DNA of 64,000 nucleotides from Lachnospiraceae bacterium (GTDB lineage: Bacteria; Bacillota; Clostridia; Lachnospirales; Lachnospiraceae). A model generated the notes under the pieces. That model ran no database searches. It was not told the DNA's origin and worked only from the letters and a program-made list of their open reading frames with translations. The stretch spans positions 1 to 64,000 of the forward strand of contig CAJTEW010000011.1 of assembly GCA_910575605.1 (NCBI GenBank). The letters are read 5' to 3'. Shown here piece by piece: positions 51,898-60,345 of this stretch (within the stretch, counting starts at the first letter, position 1; each line of letters starts with the position of its first letter). Position numbers and translations under genes: made by a program.

Positions 51898-52383
51898 ATG
51901 TTGATTAAGATAAATGAAAATCCTACGGCAACTGCAGTGATAATAGGAAGTAAGGAATACGAAAGCATACGTGGAAAGGCAGATTTTTACGATACATACG
52001 GCGGGACGGTAATAGTAGTGGAGCTCTATGGACTTCCGGAGGAGTTAGAGGATAAAAGCAGCGGCTTTTATGGTTTCCATGTTCATGAAGGCGGCTTCTG
52101 TACCGGAAACAAAAAGGATGCTTTTGCTGATACGGGAATGCATTATAACCCAGCTGGCAGACAGCATCCAAGGCACAGTGGAGATTTGCCGCCGCTCATC
52201 TCAAACAAGGGAGTTATATGGGCAGCAGTTTATACCGGAAGGTTTTATCCTGAGGATGTGATTGGTAAAACAATCGTCCTCCATGAGAGGGCGGATGATT
52301 TCCGTTCCCAGCCGTCAGGAGATTCTGGGGCCAAGATTGCGTGCGGGGAGATTGTGACGTGGAAGGAGAACGGTGACATTTAA
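51898..52383 (+). CDS. Cu/Zn superoxide dismutase-like protein, no signal peptide
   Basis: A 161-aa protein of the SodC superfamily. All metal ligands appear to be present: His61 and His63 in GFHVHEGG, bridging His82 in GMHYNP, His90, His93 and Asp96 in HPRHSGDLP, and His129 in VLHERADD. Cys68 and Cys149 could form the family disulfide. Unlike most bacterial SodC it starts directly in the mature part, so a cytoplasmic protein is predicted. AGAGGAGTG precedes the ATG. In a presumed strict anaerobe this is unexpected; it might be a true dismutase or a metal-binding relative. Confidence 0.82.
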   Translation: MLIKINENPTATAVIIGSKEYESIRGKADFYDTYGGTVIVVELYGLPEELEDKSSGFYGFHVHEGGFCTGNKKDAFADTGMHYNPAGRQHPRHSGDLPPLISNKGVIWAAVYTGRFYPEDVIGKTIVLHERADDFRSQPSGDSGAKIACGEIVTWKENGDI

Positions 52384-52434
52384 TACTACTTATGGCAGAA
52401 TAATTAGCTATCATAGAGATTACAGGAGAAAAAG

Positions 52435-53559
52435 ATGAAAAGAAAAAAGCTGCGTCAGGGCTACACAACCGGTACCTGCGCACAGGCCGCAGTAAAGGCG
52501 GCCATGCAGATGCTGCTTTCAGGGGAAAATATTAGTGAGATACAGGCAGAGCTTCCAGGAGGAAGGTGGTTAACTCTGCCTGTTCTTGATACTTATATAC
52601 AATTTCATGACAGCAAAGGTACAGAGCGTCCTTTATGCGTCTCTTGTGCAGTAAAAAAAGACAGTGGCGATGACCCGGATATAACAGACGGCGTATTGGT
52701 TTACGGTAAGGTAAGCTTTAGCGATACTCCAGGCATTGTAATCGAAGGCGGCGAGGGAATCGGACGCATAACGAAGCCAGGATTTGAGCAGCCTGTAGGC
52801 GCGGCGGCAATCAATCGTGTTCCGAGGCAGATGATAGAAAAAGAAGTGAAAAGTGCCCTTGAAGAAGTAGAATCTTCCAGGGGAATTCATGTGGAGCTTT
52901 CCGTGCCAGGAGGAAGGAAGCTTGCCTTAAAGACCTTTAATCCAAGGCTTGGAATTGAAGGGGGTATTTCTATTCTCGGTACTAGCGGTATTGTAGAGCC
53001 TATGAGCGAGCAGGCTCTTGTGGATACCATCCGGGCCGAGATGCGTGTAAAGCTTGCGGAAGGGAGAAGTTGTCTTATCATAACGCCAGGCAATTACGGC
53101 CTGGAGTTTTTAAAAAATGTATATAATATAGAAGAAGCGGATGTAATCAAGTGTAGCAACTACATTGGACAAGCCATTGATATGGCGATAGAGGAAGGCT
53201 GTGAAAGACTGGTGCTTGCAGGCCATATAGGAAAGCTCATCAAGGTATCAGGCGGGATTATGAATACCCATTCAAAATGGGCGGACTGCCGTATGGAACT
53301 TTTTGCTGCTGCTGCTCTTAGAGCAGGGGTAAGTGGACAGAAGGCAAGGAAATTTTTAAGTTGTATGACTACGGATGAAGCATTGGAAAAATGTTCAGCG
53401 AAGGAGCGCTTGAGGATTATGGGTCAGATTATGGAATCTTTGGACAAGCATTTAATATACAGAGCAGGCGGAGAACTTTTAATAGGCGCGGTTGTATATT
53501 CCAATATATATGGGATTCTTGGAAGGACAGAAAATGTGGAAAGGTTTATCGGTATATAA
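52435..53559 (+). CDS. cbiD: Cobalt-precorrin-5B (C1)-methyltransferase
   Basis: A 374-aa enzyme of the anaerobic cobalamin route that methylates C1 of the macrocycle. 'LRQGYTTGTCAQAAVKAAMQ' at the start and 'GHIGKLIKVSGGIMNTHSKW' near residue 260 are family hallmarks. It starts the visible cobalamin operon. ACAGGAG precedes the ATG; no cobalamin riboswitch is seen in the 51-nt gap before it. Confidence 0.94.
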   Translation: MKRKKLRQGYTTGTCAQAAVKAAMQMLLSGENISEIQAELPGGRWLTLPVLDTYIQFHDSKGTERPLCVSCAVKKDSGDDPDITDGVLVYGKVSFSDTPGIVIEGGEGIGRITKPGFEQPVGAAAINRVPRQMIEKEVKSALEEVESSRGIHVELSVPGGRKLALKTFNPRLGIEGGISILGTSGIVEPMSEQALVDTIRAEMRVKLAEGRSCLIITPGNYGLEFLKNVYNIEEADVIKCSNYIGQAIDMAIEEGCERLVLAGHIGKLIKVSGGIMNTHSKWADCRMELFAAAALRAGVSGQKARKFLSCMTTDEALEKCSAKERLRIMGQIMESLDKHLIYRAGGELLIGAVVYSNIYGILGRTENVERFIGI

Positions 53560-54253
53560 TATGGCAGGGAAATTATATGGAGTTGGAGTAGGCCCGGGAG
53601 ATCCGGAGCTCCTTACATTAAAGGCAGTAAAAATCATACATGCATGTGAGGTGATTGCAGCGCCGGGAAAAGAGCCTCAAAAAGCAGTGGCATATAAGAT
53701 CGCACACAGTGCATGTCCCGAGATAGAATACAAGGAAGTACTTGGTATTCACATGCCTATGACAAAGAATAAGGCAGAGCTTAAAAAGAGCCATGAGGCA
53801 GGTGCTCTGATATTGGAAAATACTTTGCAGCAGGGAAAGAACGTAGCATTTCTTACATTGGGTGACCCATGTATTTATTCAACTTATCTTTATCTTCATC
53901 AGAGGATTCTGGAAAAAGGCTATGAGGCAGAGCTTATAAGCGGGATTCCGTCCTTTTGCGCGGCTTCCGCCAGAGTGAATCTAGGACTTCTTCGGGGGGC
54001 AGAGCAGCTTCATGTGATTCCCGCCTCATATTACACAGATGGGGCGTTAAAGCTTCCGGGGACAAAGATTCTAATGAAGGCAGGAAAGCAGCTTGGGAAG
54101 GTAAAGGAGCAGCTAAAGGGCATGGAAGCACAGGTAATCATGGTGGAAAACTGCGGGATGCCTGGTGAAAGAACTTATTATGGTGTTCAGGAGATGCCGG
54201 ACAGTGCAGGATACTATACGGTATTATTTGTAAAAGAGGAAGAGAAAATATGA
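53534..54253 (+). CDS. cbiL: Precorrin-2 / cobalt-factor II C20-methyltransferase
   Basis: A tetrapyrrole methylase of about 240 aa that methylates C20. The SAM-binding start GKLYGVGVGPGDPELLTLKA and the loop 'FLTLGDPCIYSTYLYLH' are typical. Two starts compete: ATG 53534 with AAGGA 6 nt upstream, overlapping cbiD by 26 nt, and ATG 53561 (MAGKLYG), which fits family N-termini but lacks a near site. It shares ATGA with cbiF. Confidence 0.92.
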   Translation: MWKGLSVYNMAGKLYGVGVGPGDPELLTLKAVKIIHACEVIAAPGKEPQKAVAYKIAHSACPEIEYKEVLGIHMPMTKNKAELKKSHEAGALILENTLQQGKNVAFLTLGDPCIYSTYLYLHQRILEKGYEAELISGIPSFCAASARVNLGLLRGAEQLHVIPASYYTDGALKLPGTKILMKAGKQLGKVKEQLKGMEAQVIMVENCGMPGERTYYGVQEMPDSAGYYTVLFVKEEEKI

Positions 54254-55017
54254 TACATTTTGTAGGAGCAGGTCCGGGTGCAGAGGATTTGATAACCGTA
54301 AGGGGCAAATGCCTGCTGGAGAAAGCGGACGTTATTATTTATGCGGGCTCTCTGGTAAATCCGAAGCTTTTGGATTATGCAAAGAAGGAATGCAGGATAT
54401 ATAACAGCGCATATATGACTCTTGAAGAGATAGCAGAAATTATGTCAAGTGCAGATGAAGAGGGGCTTGATATTGTCCGTCTCCATACAGGGGACCCCAG
54501 TATTTATGGCGCAGTGAGGGAACAGATGGACATTTTAGAGGAAAGAGGAATTAACTATGATTCCTGTCCAGGGGTCAGTTCCTTTTGTGGAGCCGCATCT
54601 GCCCTGAATCTGGAATATACTCTTCCGGAAATCTCCCAGAGCGTGATTATTACCCGTGCAGAGGGAAGAACGCCGGTGCCGGAGAAAGAAAGCATAAAGG
54701 CTTTTGCAGCACATGGCTCTACGATGGTATTGTTTTTAAGCGCTTCACTCCTTGAAAATCTTGCGGGGCAGCTGACGGAGGGCGGATATGAGCCGGATAC
54801 GCCGGCGGCCATTGTATATAAGGCAACATGGCCGGAGGAAAGGACATATCTGTGTACAATAGAGACCCTATGTAAGACGGCAAAGGAGCATGGGATTACA
54901 AAAACAGCGCTTATTATTGTTGGAAATGTGCTTGCTCACAGTTATTATGAGCGTTCAAGGCTGTACCATCCAAAATTCACCACAGAATATCGAAAAGGAA
55001 ACGGATTGAAGCTGTGA
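54250..55017 (+). CDS. cbiF: Cobalt-precorrin-4 C11-methyltransferase
   Basis: A 255-aa tetrapyrrole methylase. 'VGAGPGAEDLITVRGKCLLE' at the start, RLHTGDPSIYGA near 80 and 'YEPDTPAAIVYKATWPEE' mark the CobM/CbiF family. Its start overlaps the cbiL stop (ATGA). Confidence 0.93.
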   Translation: MIHFVGAGPGAEDLITVRGKCLLEKADVIIYAGSLVNPKLLDYAKKECRIYNSAYMTLEEIAEIMSSADEEGLDIVRLHTGDPSIYGAVREQMDILEERGINYDSCPGVSSFCGAASALNLEYTLPEISQSVIITRAEGRTPVPEKESIKAFAAHGSTMVLFLSASLLENLAGQLTEGGYEPDTPAAIVYKATWPEERTYLCTIETLCKTAKEHGITKTALIIVGNVLAHSYYERSRLYHPKFTTEYRKGNGLKL

Positions 55018-55031
55018 TAAGGGGGCAGAGG

Positions 55032-56093
55032 ATGAAAATAGCAATCATCAGCTTTACGTCAGAGGGAAGAGGTATTGCAAGAAAACTTGCAGGACTTCTT
55101 CGGGGGGAGGGACATGCTGTAAATGAGGATGTAAAAAGCGCTGCCTTTGCAGAGTCCATCCCTTTTTCCGTAACAGAATGGGCGGAAATGAATTTTAAAA
55201 ACCAGGATGCGCTTGTGTTTGTTGGAGCTGTGGGAATTGCAGTGCGTGCAGTTGCGCCCTGCCTTCAGACAAAGACAATGGATGCGGCGGTTCTTGTGCT
55301 GGATGAGCGGGGCAATTACTGTATTCCGATTCTTTCCGGGCATATGGGTGGGGCAAATATGCTGGCGCTGTTCATCAGTGAAAGGCTTCCAGCGGTTCCA
55401 GTTATTACAACGGCTACGGATATTCAGGGAAAATGGGCGGCAGATGTATTTGCTGTAAAAAATAAGCTTGTTATTAAGGATATGGAAAAGGCGAAGCAGA
55501 TTTCGGCAAAAGTTCTTGGTGGGAAAAAGCTGCTTCTTTTGGCAGATGCAGAGGAAATGATAAATGAAGAACAGTATATTGATTGTCTTGAAATCAGACG
55601 TAGCGGGCAGATGGAAGAGGCAGGTGTAAGAACCGGGGCTGTTCCGGATGTTTATATAGGATATACTATAAAGAAAGCGCCAAAGAAAGCCTTATGCCTT
55701 ATCCCCCGGGCAGTTACGGCGGGAATCGGCTGCAGGAAGGGAACCGGGAAAGAGACTATCTGCAGAGCTGTAGAGAAGGCCCTGGAAAATGCAGGAATTT
55801 TTAGAGAAAGCCTTGAAGCGGCGGCCAGCATTGATTTAAAAAAGAACGAGCCGGGGCTTTTAGATTATTGTGAGAGTGTAGGGATTCCATTTTTTACTTA
55901 TAGTAAAGAGGAACTTCTTGCGATGGAGGGAATATTTTCCGGTTCTGAATTTGTGGAGCAGGTTACCGGTGTAGATAATGTGTGCGAGCGCAGTGCTCTT
56001 CTTTCAAGCGGCGGAAGGCTGATAATGAAAAAGCAGGTGTATGATGGAGTTACAGTTGCGCTGGCGGTGCGGAAATGGAGTGTGAGTTTTTGA
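55032..56093 (+). CDS. cbiG: Cobalt-precorrin-5A hydrolase
   Basis: A 353-aa protein that opens the delta-lactone and releases acetaldehyde. It has the N-terminal domain ('FVGAVGIAVRAVAPCLQTKT', 'PILSGHMGGANMLALFISER'), a middle part and the C-terminal CbiG domain ('TAGIGCRKGTGKETICRAVE'). The ATG at 55032 follows AAGGGGGCAGAGG; a GTG at 55014 overlapping cbiF is an alternative. Confidence 0.92.
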   Translation: MKIAIISFTSEGRGIARKLAGLLRGEGHAVNEDVKSAAFAESIPFSVTEWAEMNFKNQDALVFVGAVGIAVRAVAPCLQTKTMDAAVLVLDERGNYCIPILSGHMGGANMLALFISERLPAVPVITTATDIQGKWAADVFAVKNKLVIKDMEKAKQISAKVLGGKKLLLLADAEEMINEEQYIDCLEIRRSGQMEEAGVRTGAVPDVYIGYTIKKAPKKALCLIPRAVTAGIGCRKGTGKETICRAVEKALENAGIFRESLEAAASIDLKKNEPGLLDYCESVGIPFFTYSKEELLAMEGIFSGSEFVEQVTGVDNVCERSALLSSGGRLIMKKQVYDGVTVALAVRKWSVSF

Positions 56094-56827
56094 ACAAGAT
56101 ATATATTGTAGGAATTGGGCCGGGAGCTTATGAGGAAATGACCATACGGGCGGCGGCAGTTTTAAAGGAGTGCGAAGTCATTGTTGGATATACGGTGTAT
56201 ACAAAGCTTTTAGAGCAGTATTTTCCAGGAAAAGAATATAAGACTACTCCTATGAGGCAGGAAATTACCAGGTGCCGGACAGCTTTTGAGGAGGCGTTAA
56301 AGGGACGGAAAACAGCGGTTGTGTGCAGCGGGGATGCCGGTATCTACGGAATGGCAGGTCTGATGTACGAGCTTTCCGGTGAATATCCGCAGGTGGAGCT
56401 TGAGGTGGTTCCAGGAGTTACGGCAGGGCTGTCAGGAGCAGCTCTTTTAGGAGCTCCTCTTGGACATGATTGCTGCTTTATAAGCCTAAGCGACCTACTG
56501 ACGCCGTGGGAAGTGATAGAAAACAGGCTTAGGAGGGCAGCGCAGGCCGATTTTGCCCTTGTTCTTTATAATCCCTCCAGCAGAAAGAGGCGGGATTATC
56601 TGAAGAAAGCGTGCGAGATTCTTCTTGAATTTAAAAGTAAAGATACCATATGCGGGATAGCAAAAAATATTGGAAGAGAAGGAGAAAGTCTTAAGATTAT
56701 TACACTTGGCGAGCTTAGAAAAATAGAGACGGATATGTTTTCTACTATATTTATTGGAAATAAGGAAACAAAAGAAAGTTTCGGAAAAATGGTTACACCT
56801 CGAGGATATAAATTGGGGACGGGGTAA
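56075..56827 (+). CDS. cbiH: Precorrin-3B C17-methyltransferase
   Basis: A tetrapyrrole methylase of about 250 aa that methylates C17 and contracts the ring. 'IYIVGIGPGAYEEMTIRAAA' and 'VVCSGDAGIYGMAGLMYEL' are family motifs. ATG 56075 overlaps cbiG by 19 nt; a TTG at 56090 (MNKIYIVG-like) with GGAG upstream is equally likely. The last codons and the stop, ...LGTG-TAA, are supplied by the repeat that begins at 56815. Confidence 0.92.
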   Translation: MECEFLNKIYIVGIGPGAYEEMTIRAAAVLKECEVIVGYTVYTKLLEQYFPGKEYKTTPMRQEITRCRTAFEEALKGRKTAVVCSGDAGIYGMAGLMYELSGEYPQVELEVVPGVTAGLSGAALLGAPLGHDCCFISLSDLLTPWEVIENRLRRAAQADFALVLYNPSSRKRRDYLKKACEILLEFKSKDTICGIAKNIGREGESLKIITLGELRKIETDMFSTIFIGNKETKESFGKMVTPRGYKLGTG

Positions 56828-56931
56828 AATGAAAAATACTCCGTCCCCAATTCAAAAAAGGGTGTCCCCATATATAGGGGACAGGGTAAATTCAATCTGG
56901 GACGGAGTATTTTTCATTTTACCCCGTCCCC
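56811..56931. repeat. Compound palindrome of the GGGGACGGGG family between cbiH and cbiJET
   Basis: Outer units 56815-56848 and 56899-56931 are reverse complements over 33 nt. The left unit with its AATT flanks (56811-56852) is itself a near-palindrome. The 50-nt middle holds a smaller inverted pair GTCCCC/GGGGAC around ATATAT and the GGGGACAGGG satellite. The left unit carries the stop of cbiH. It lies within the cobalamin operon. Confidence 0.9.
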
Positions 56932-56955
56932 AAATACAAATAGGGGAGAGACTGT

Positions 56956-58956
56956 ATGAGCGAGAAGAAGGTTATCATATTTGGAGGGACAACAGAGGGA
57001 CGCAGGCTTACGGAATATGTATCGGATGCAGGGATCTCTGCCCATGTCTGTACAGCGACGCAGTACGGGGAGAATCTGCTTCCTTTGGGGGAACAGATTA
57101 CAGTATCCCATGAGCGGATGGGATGTGACAAGATGTGTGGGCTCATAAGGAGTCTCAGGCCGCTCTATGTCATTGACGCGACCCATCCTTATGCAAAGGA
57201 AGTGACGGAGAATGTAAGGGCCGCCTGTGATATATGTTCTGTGAAATATCTCCGTCTCGTGAGAGAAAGAGGAGAGGAATTCCAGGACGTTATTTTTGTA
57301 GAAAGTACGGAGGAAGCAGCAGGGCTTTTGAGGGAGATACCGGGAAATGTTCTTGTGACAACCGGAAGCAGGGAGCTTGAGAGATATACAGTTCTGGATG
57401 ATTATAAAGAGCGTATCTATGCAAGGATTCTGCCTGCAGAAGAATCAATTATAAAGTGTGAAAAACTAGGCATCAGGGGAAGGCATTTAATCTGTATGCA
57501 GGGGCCCTTTTCTACGGAACTGAATACTGCACTTATCAGGGAATATGACATTGCCTGTATGGTGACAAAAGATTCCGGCGCTGCCGGAGGAGTTCCCCAG
57601 AAGTATGAGGCTGCGAAGGCGGCGGGGATTAAGCTGATTGTTATTGGAAGGCCGAAGGAAGAGGGATTTACCTGTCAGGAAATTATCAGGATACTTGAGG
57701 ATGAGCCAGGACTCTGCCACAGAAGGAAACGGAAGGTAATACTTGCAGGGATTGGCCCGGGCGATTTTGGATTTCTTACAAAACAGGCCCGGGCGGCCAT
57801 TAAGAAGGCAGACTTAATTATAGGTGCAAAGCGGATGACAGATGCGGTGGCAGAAAGAGGACAGGAGGTATATACAGCCTATAAGCCAGAGGAGATTGTA
57901 GCATACATAAAGGAACACCCGGAGTACAGCCGCATTGTGGCTGCATTTTCCGGGGATACAGGTTTTTATAGTGGTGCGGGGAAGCTTTTGAAGCTTCTTG
58001 AGGAAGAACCAGATATGGAACCAGAGTGTATGCCGGGAATTTCCTCGGTTTCCTGTTTTTGTGCAAGGCTTGGCATAAGCTGGGAGGATGCGGCATTTTT
58101 AAGTGTTCACGGAAGAAAGGGAAACCCTTTGTCTGTTATAAGGGGGCATGAAAAGACGTTTGTTCTTACAGGCTCTTCTCAGGATGTACGAGAAATCTGT
58201 TTGTCTATGACAGAGGCAGACATGGGGGCTTTGCCGGTGTGTATCGGTGTAAACCTGTCCTATGAAAATGAACAGATTTTTCGGGGAACTGCAAAGGAAT
58301 ATACAAGATATGACGGCGGGAAGCTTTCGATACTTTATATCTATAATCCCTTAGGCAGGAATTCTTTGACAGTACAGGGACTTCCAGATTCTTCCTTCCT
58401 GCGCGGAAATGTGCCTATGACAAAGGAGGAGGTCAGATGTGTTTGTATCTCAAAGCTTCGGATATGCAAAAATTCTGTGATTTATGACGTAGGAGCAGGG
58501 ACGGGCTCTGTTTCCGTAGAGGCAGCTTTAAAAGCACCCGCTGGCTGTGTGTATGCCATAGAAAAAAATGAAGAGGCGGCAGGCCTTATCAGAGAAAACA
58601 GCCGCAGGCTGGGGACAGATAATCTTACAGTGATTAAGGGAGAAGCTCCGGAGATATTTAGAGACCTGCCTGTGCCGGACTGTGTATTTATCGGAGGAAG
58701 CGGGGGCTGTTTAAGGGATATTTTAGGAGCAGTAATTCAGAAAAACTTTAGGGTGCGTATTGTCATAAGCGCCATTACCCTTGAGACTCTTACAGAGGCA
58801 GCAAAGATATGTAAAAGTATAAAAAAAAAGGAGGAAGAAATTCTGCAGCTTACAGTGGCAAAGGCAAGGCTGGCTGGGAAGTACCATATGATGACAGGAC
58901 AGAATCCGGTTTATATTATCAGCTTTACCTGTGACGAAGAGGAGAAAGGAAAATGA
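56956..58956 (+). CDS. Fused precorrin-6A reductase, C5,15-methyltransferase and decarboxylase (CbiJ-CbiE-CbiT)
   Basis: A 666-aa protein with three enzymes in a row. Residues 1-250 are CbiJ/CobK ('KVIIFGGTTEGRRLTEYVSD', 'IDATHPYAKEVTENVRAAC'). Residues 259-465 are CbiE ('KVILAGIGPGDFGFLTKQAR', FSGDTGFYSG). Residues 475-666 are CbiT ('DVGAGTGSVSVEAALKAP', FIGGSGG). CbiE-CbiT fusions (CobL) are common; adding CbiJ in front is rarer. AGGGGAGAG precedes the ATG. It carries steps from precorrin-6A to precorrin-8. Confidence 0.93.
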   Translation: MSEKKVIIFGGTTEGRRLTEYVSDAGISAHVCTATQYGENLLPLGEQITVSHERMGCDKMCGLIRSLRPLYVIDATHPYAKEVTENVRAACDICSVKYLRLVRERGEEFQDVIFVESTEEAAGLLREIPGNVLVTTGSRELERYTVLDDYKERIYARILPAEESIIKCEKLGIRGRHLICMQGPFSTELNTALIREYDIACMVTKDSGAAGGVPQKYEAAKAAGIKLIVIGRPKEEGFTCQEIIRILEDEPGLCHRRKRKVILAGIGPGDFGFLTKQARAAIKKADLIIGAKRMTDAVAERGQEVYTAYKPEEIVAYIKEHPEYSRIVAAFSGDTGFYSGAGKLLKLLEEEPDMEPECMPGISSVSCFCARLGISWEDAAFLSVHGRKGNPLSVIRGHEKTFVLTGSSQDVREICLSMTEADMGALPVCIGVNLSYENEQIFRGTAKEYTRYDGGKLSILYIYNPLGRNSLTVQGLPDSSFLRGNVPMTKEEVRCVCISKLRICKNSVIYDVGAGTGSVSVEAALKAPAGCVYAIEKNEEAAGLIRENSRRLGTDNLTVIKGEAPEIFRDLPVPDCVFIGGSGGCLRDILGAVIQKNFRVRIVISAITLETLTEAAKICKSIKKKEEEILQLTVAKARLAGKYHMMTGQNPVYIISFTCDEEEKGK

Positions 58957-60329
58957 GACTTCCAAGATTGATGATTACTGCGCCCTCAAGCGGCGCAGGA
59001 AAAACTATGGTTTGCTGCGGGCTTTTAAAATGTCTGAAGGACAGAAGGATGAAGGTTACGGCTTTTAAGTGCGGGCCGGACTATATTGATCCTATGTTTC
59101 ATAAAGAGGTGCTGGGGATAGACAGCTATAATCTGGATACATTTCTATGCACAAGAGAAAACACCCGAAAAATATTTGCCCGCCATGCAGGCCAATCGGA
59201 GATTGCTGTGCTGGAGGGGGTAATGGGATATTATGACGGTATCGGCGGAAGTGTGACAGATGCCAGCGCCTATGATATTGCAGGTGTGACGGACACACCA
59301 GCCGTCCTGCTGATTGACGGACGGGGGACGAGCCTTTCTATTGTGCCGTATATCCAGGGATTCCTTTCATTTAGGGAGAAGGAGGCGCCGGGGAGTTATA
59401 TCGGAGGTGTGGTACTGAACCATGTATCGCCAGGACATTATATGAGGCTTAAGGAGATAATTGAGCGGGAAACTTTAGTAAAGGTATACGGATATGTTCC
59501 TGAGATGAAAGCCCTTTCTTTTGAAAGCAGACATCTAGGACTTAAGAAGCCGTCAGAAATAGAAGATTTTAAAGATAAAATGCGGCTATTGGGACAACAG
59601 CTTGAGAAGACGCTGGATATTGACGGACTTATCTGTCTGGCAGAATCAGCACCTGACACGGCTGATTATACACCGGAACAGCCTGTGAAAAAATATAAGG
59701 CCCGTATCGGCCTTGCCTGGGACGAGGCATTCTGTTTTATGTATCAGGATAATCTGGAGGTTCTCAAATCAATGGGGGCAGAGATTGTAACCTTTTCTCC
59801 CCTCCATAATATAAAGCTTCCGGAAAATATTGAGGGGCTGATTTTGTGCGGAGGTTACCCAGAGCTTTATGCACAGCAGCTAGAAGCTAATTATCTGATG
59901 CGCAAAGCAGTAAAAAAAGCTTTGGAACAAGGAATTCCATGCATTGCAGAATGTGGGGGCTTTATGTATCTGCAGGAGGCGGTTGAGGACAGGGAAGGCT
60001 TTTTAAAGGAGGCTGTGGGTGCCCTTAAGGGGAAATGTTTTCACGGAGGATCTCTTAAAAGATTTGGTTATATTATACTGGAAGGAGGTCTTGTATTCGG
60101 ACATGACGTAGGAAATATTTCTGCCCACGAGTTCCATTACTATGATTCAGATAACTGTGGGAACGCATTTACAGCAAAAAAGCCATTGTCAGAAAGAAGC
60201 TGGGAGTGTATGATAAGCACAGATACATTGCTGGCAGGATTTCCCCATATTCATTATGCAGGAAACCCAAAGGTAGCAGAAGCCTTTCTTGAGGCATGTG
60301 AGAGTTATTGTGAGCGGAGTAAACAGTGA
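58953..60329 (+). CDS. cbiA: Cobyrinate a,c-diamide synthase
   Basis: A 458-aa ATP- and glutamine-dependent amidase. The P-loop APSSGAGKT lies at residues 10-18, 'KCGPDYIDPMFHKEVLG' follows, and the C-terminal glutaminase domain has its cysteine in AECGGFMYL near residue 332. 'HEFHYYDSDNCG' holds the glutaminase histidine region. Its start overlaps the cbiJET stop (ATGA). Confidence 0.94.
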   Translation: MRLPRLMITAPSSGAGKTMVCCGLLKCLKDRRMKVTAFKCGPDYIDPMFHKEVLGIDSYNLDTFLCTRENTRKIFARHAGQSEIAVLEGVMGYYDGIGGSVTDASAYDIAGVTDTPAVLLIDGRGTSLSIVPYIQGFLSFREKEAPGSYIGGVVLNHVSPGHYMRLKEIIERETLVKVYGYVPEMKALSFESRHLGLKKPSEIEDFKDKMRLLGQQLEKTLDIDGLICLAESAPDTADYTPEQPVKKYKARIGLAWDEAFCFMYQDNLEVLKSMGAEIVTFSPLHNIKLPENIEGLILCGGYPELYAQQLEANYLMRKAVKKALEQGIPCIAECGGFMYLQEAVEDREGFLKEAVGALKGKCFHGGSLKRFGYIILEGGLVFGHDVGNISAHEFHYYDSDNCGNAFTAKKPLSERSWECMISTDTLLAGFPHIHYAGNPKVAEAFLEACESYCERSKQ

Positions 60330-60345
60330 GAAAAGGAGAAGATAA

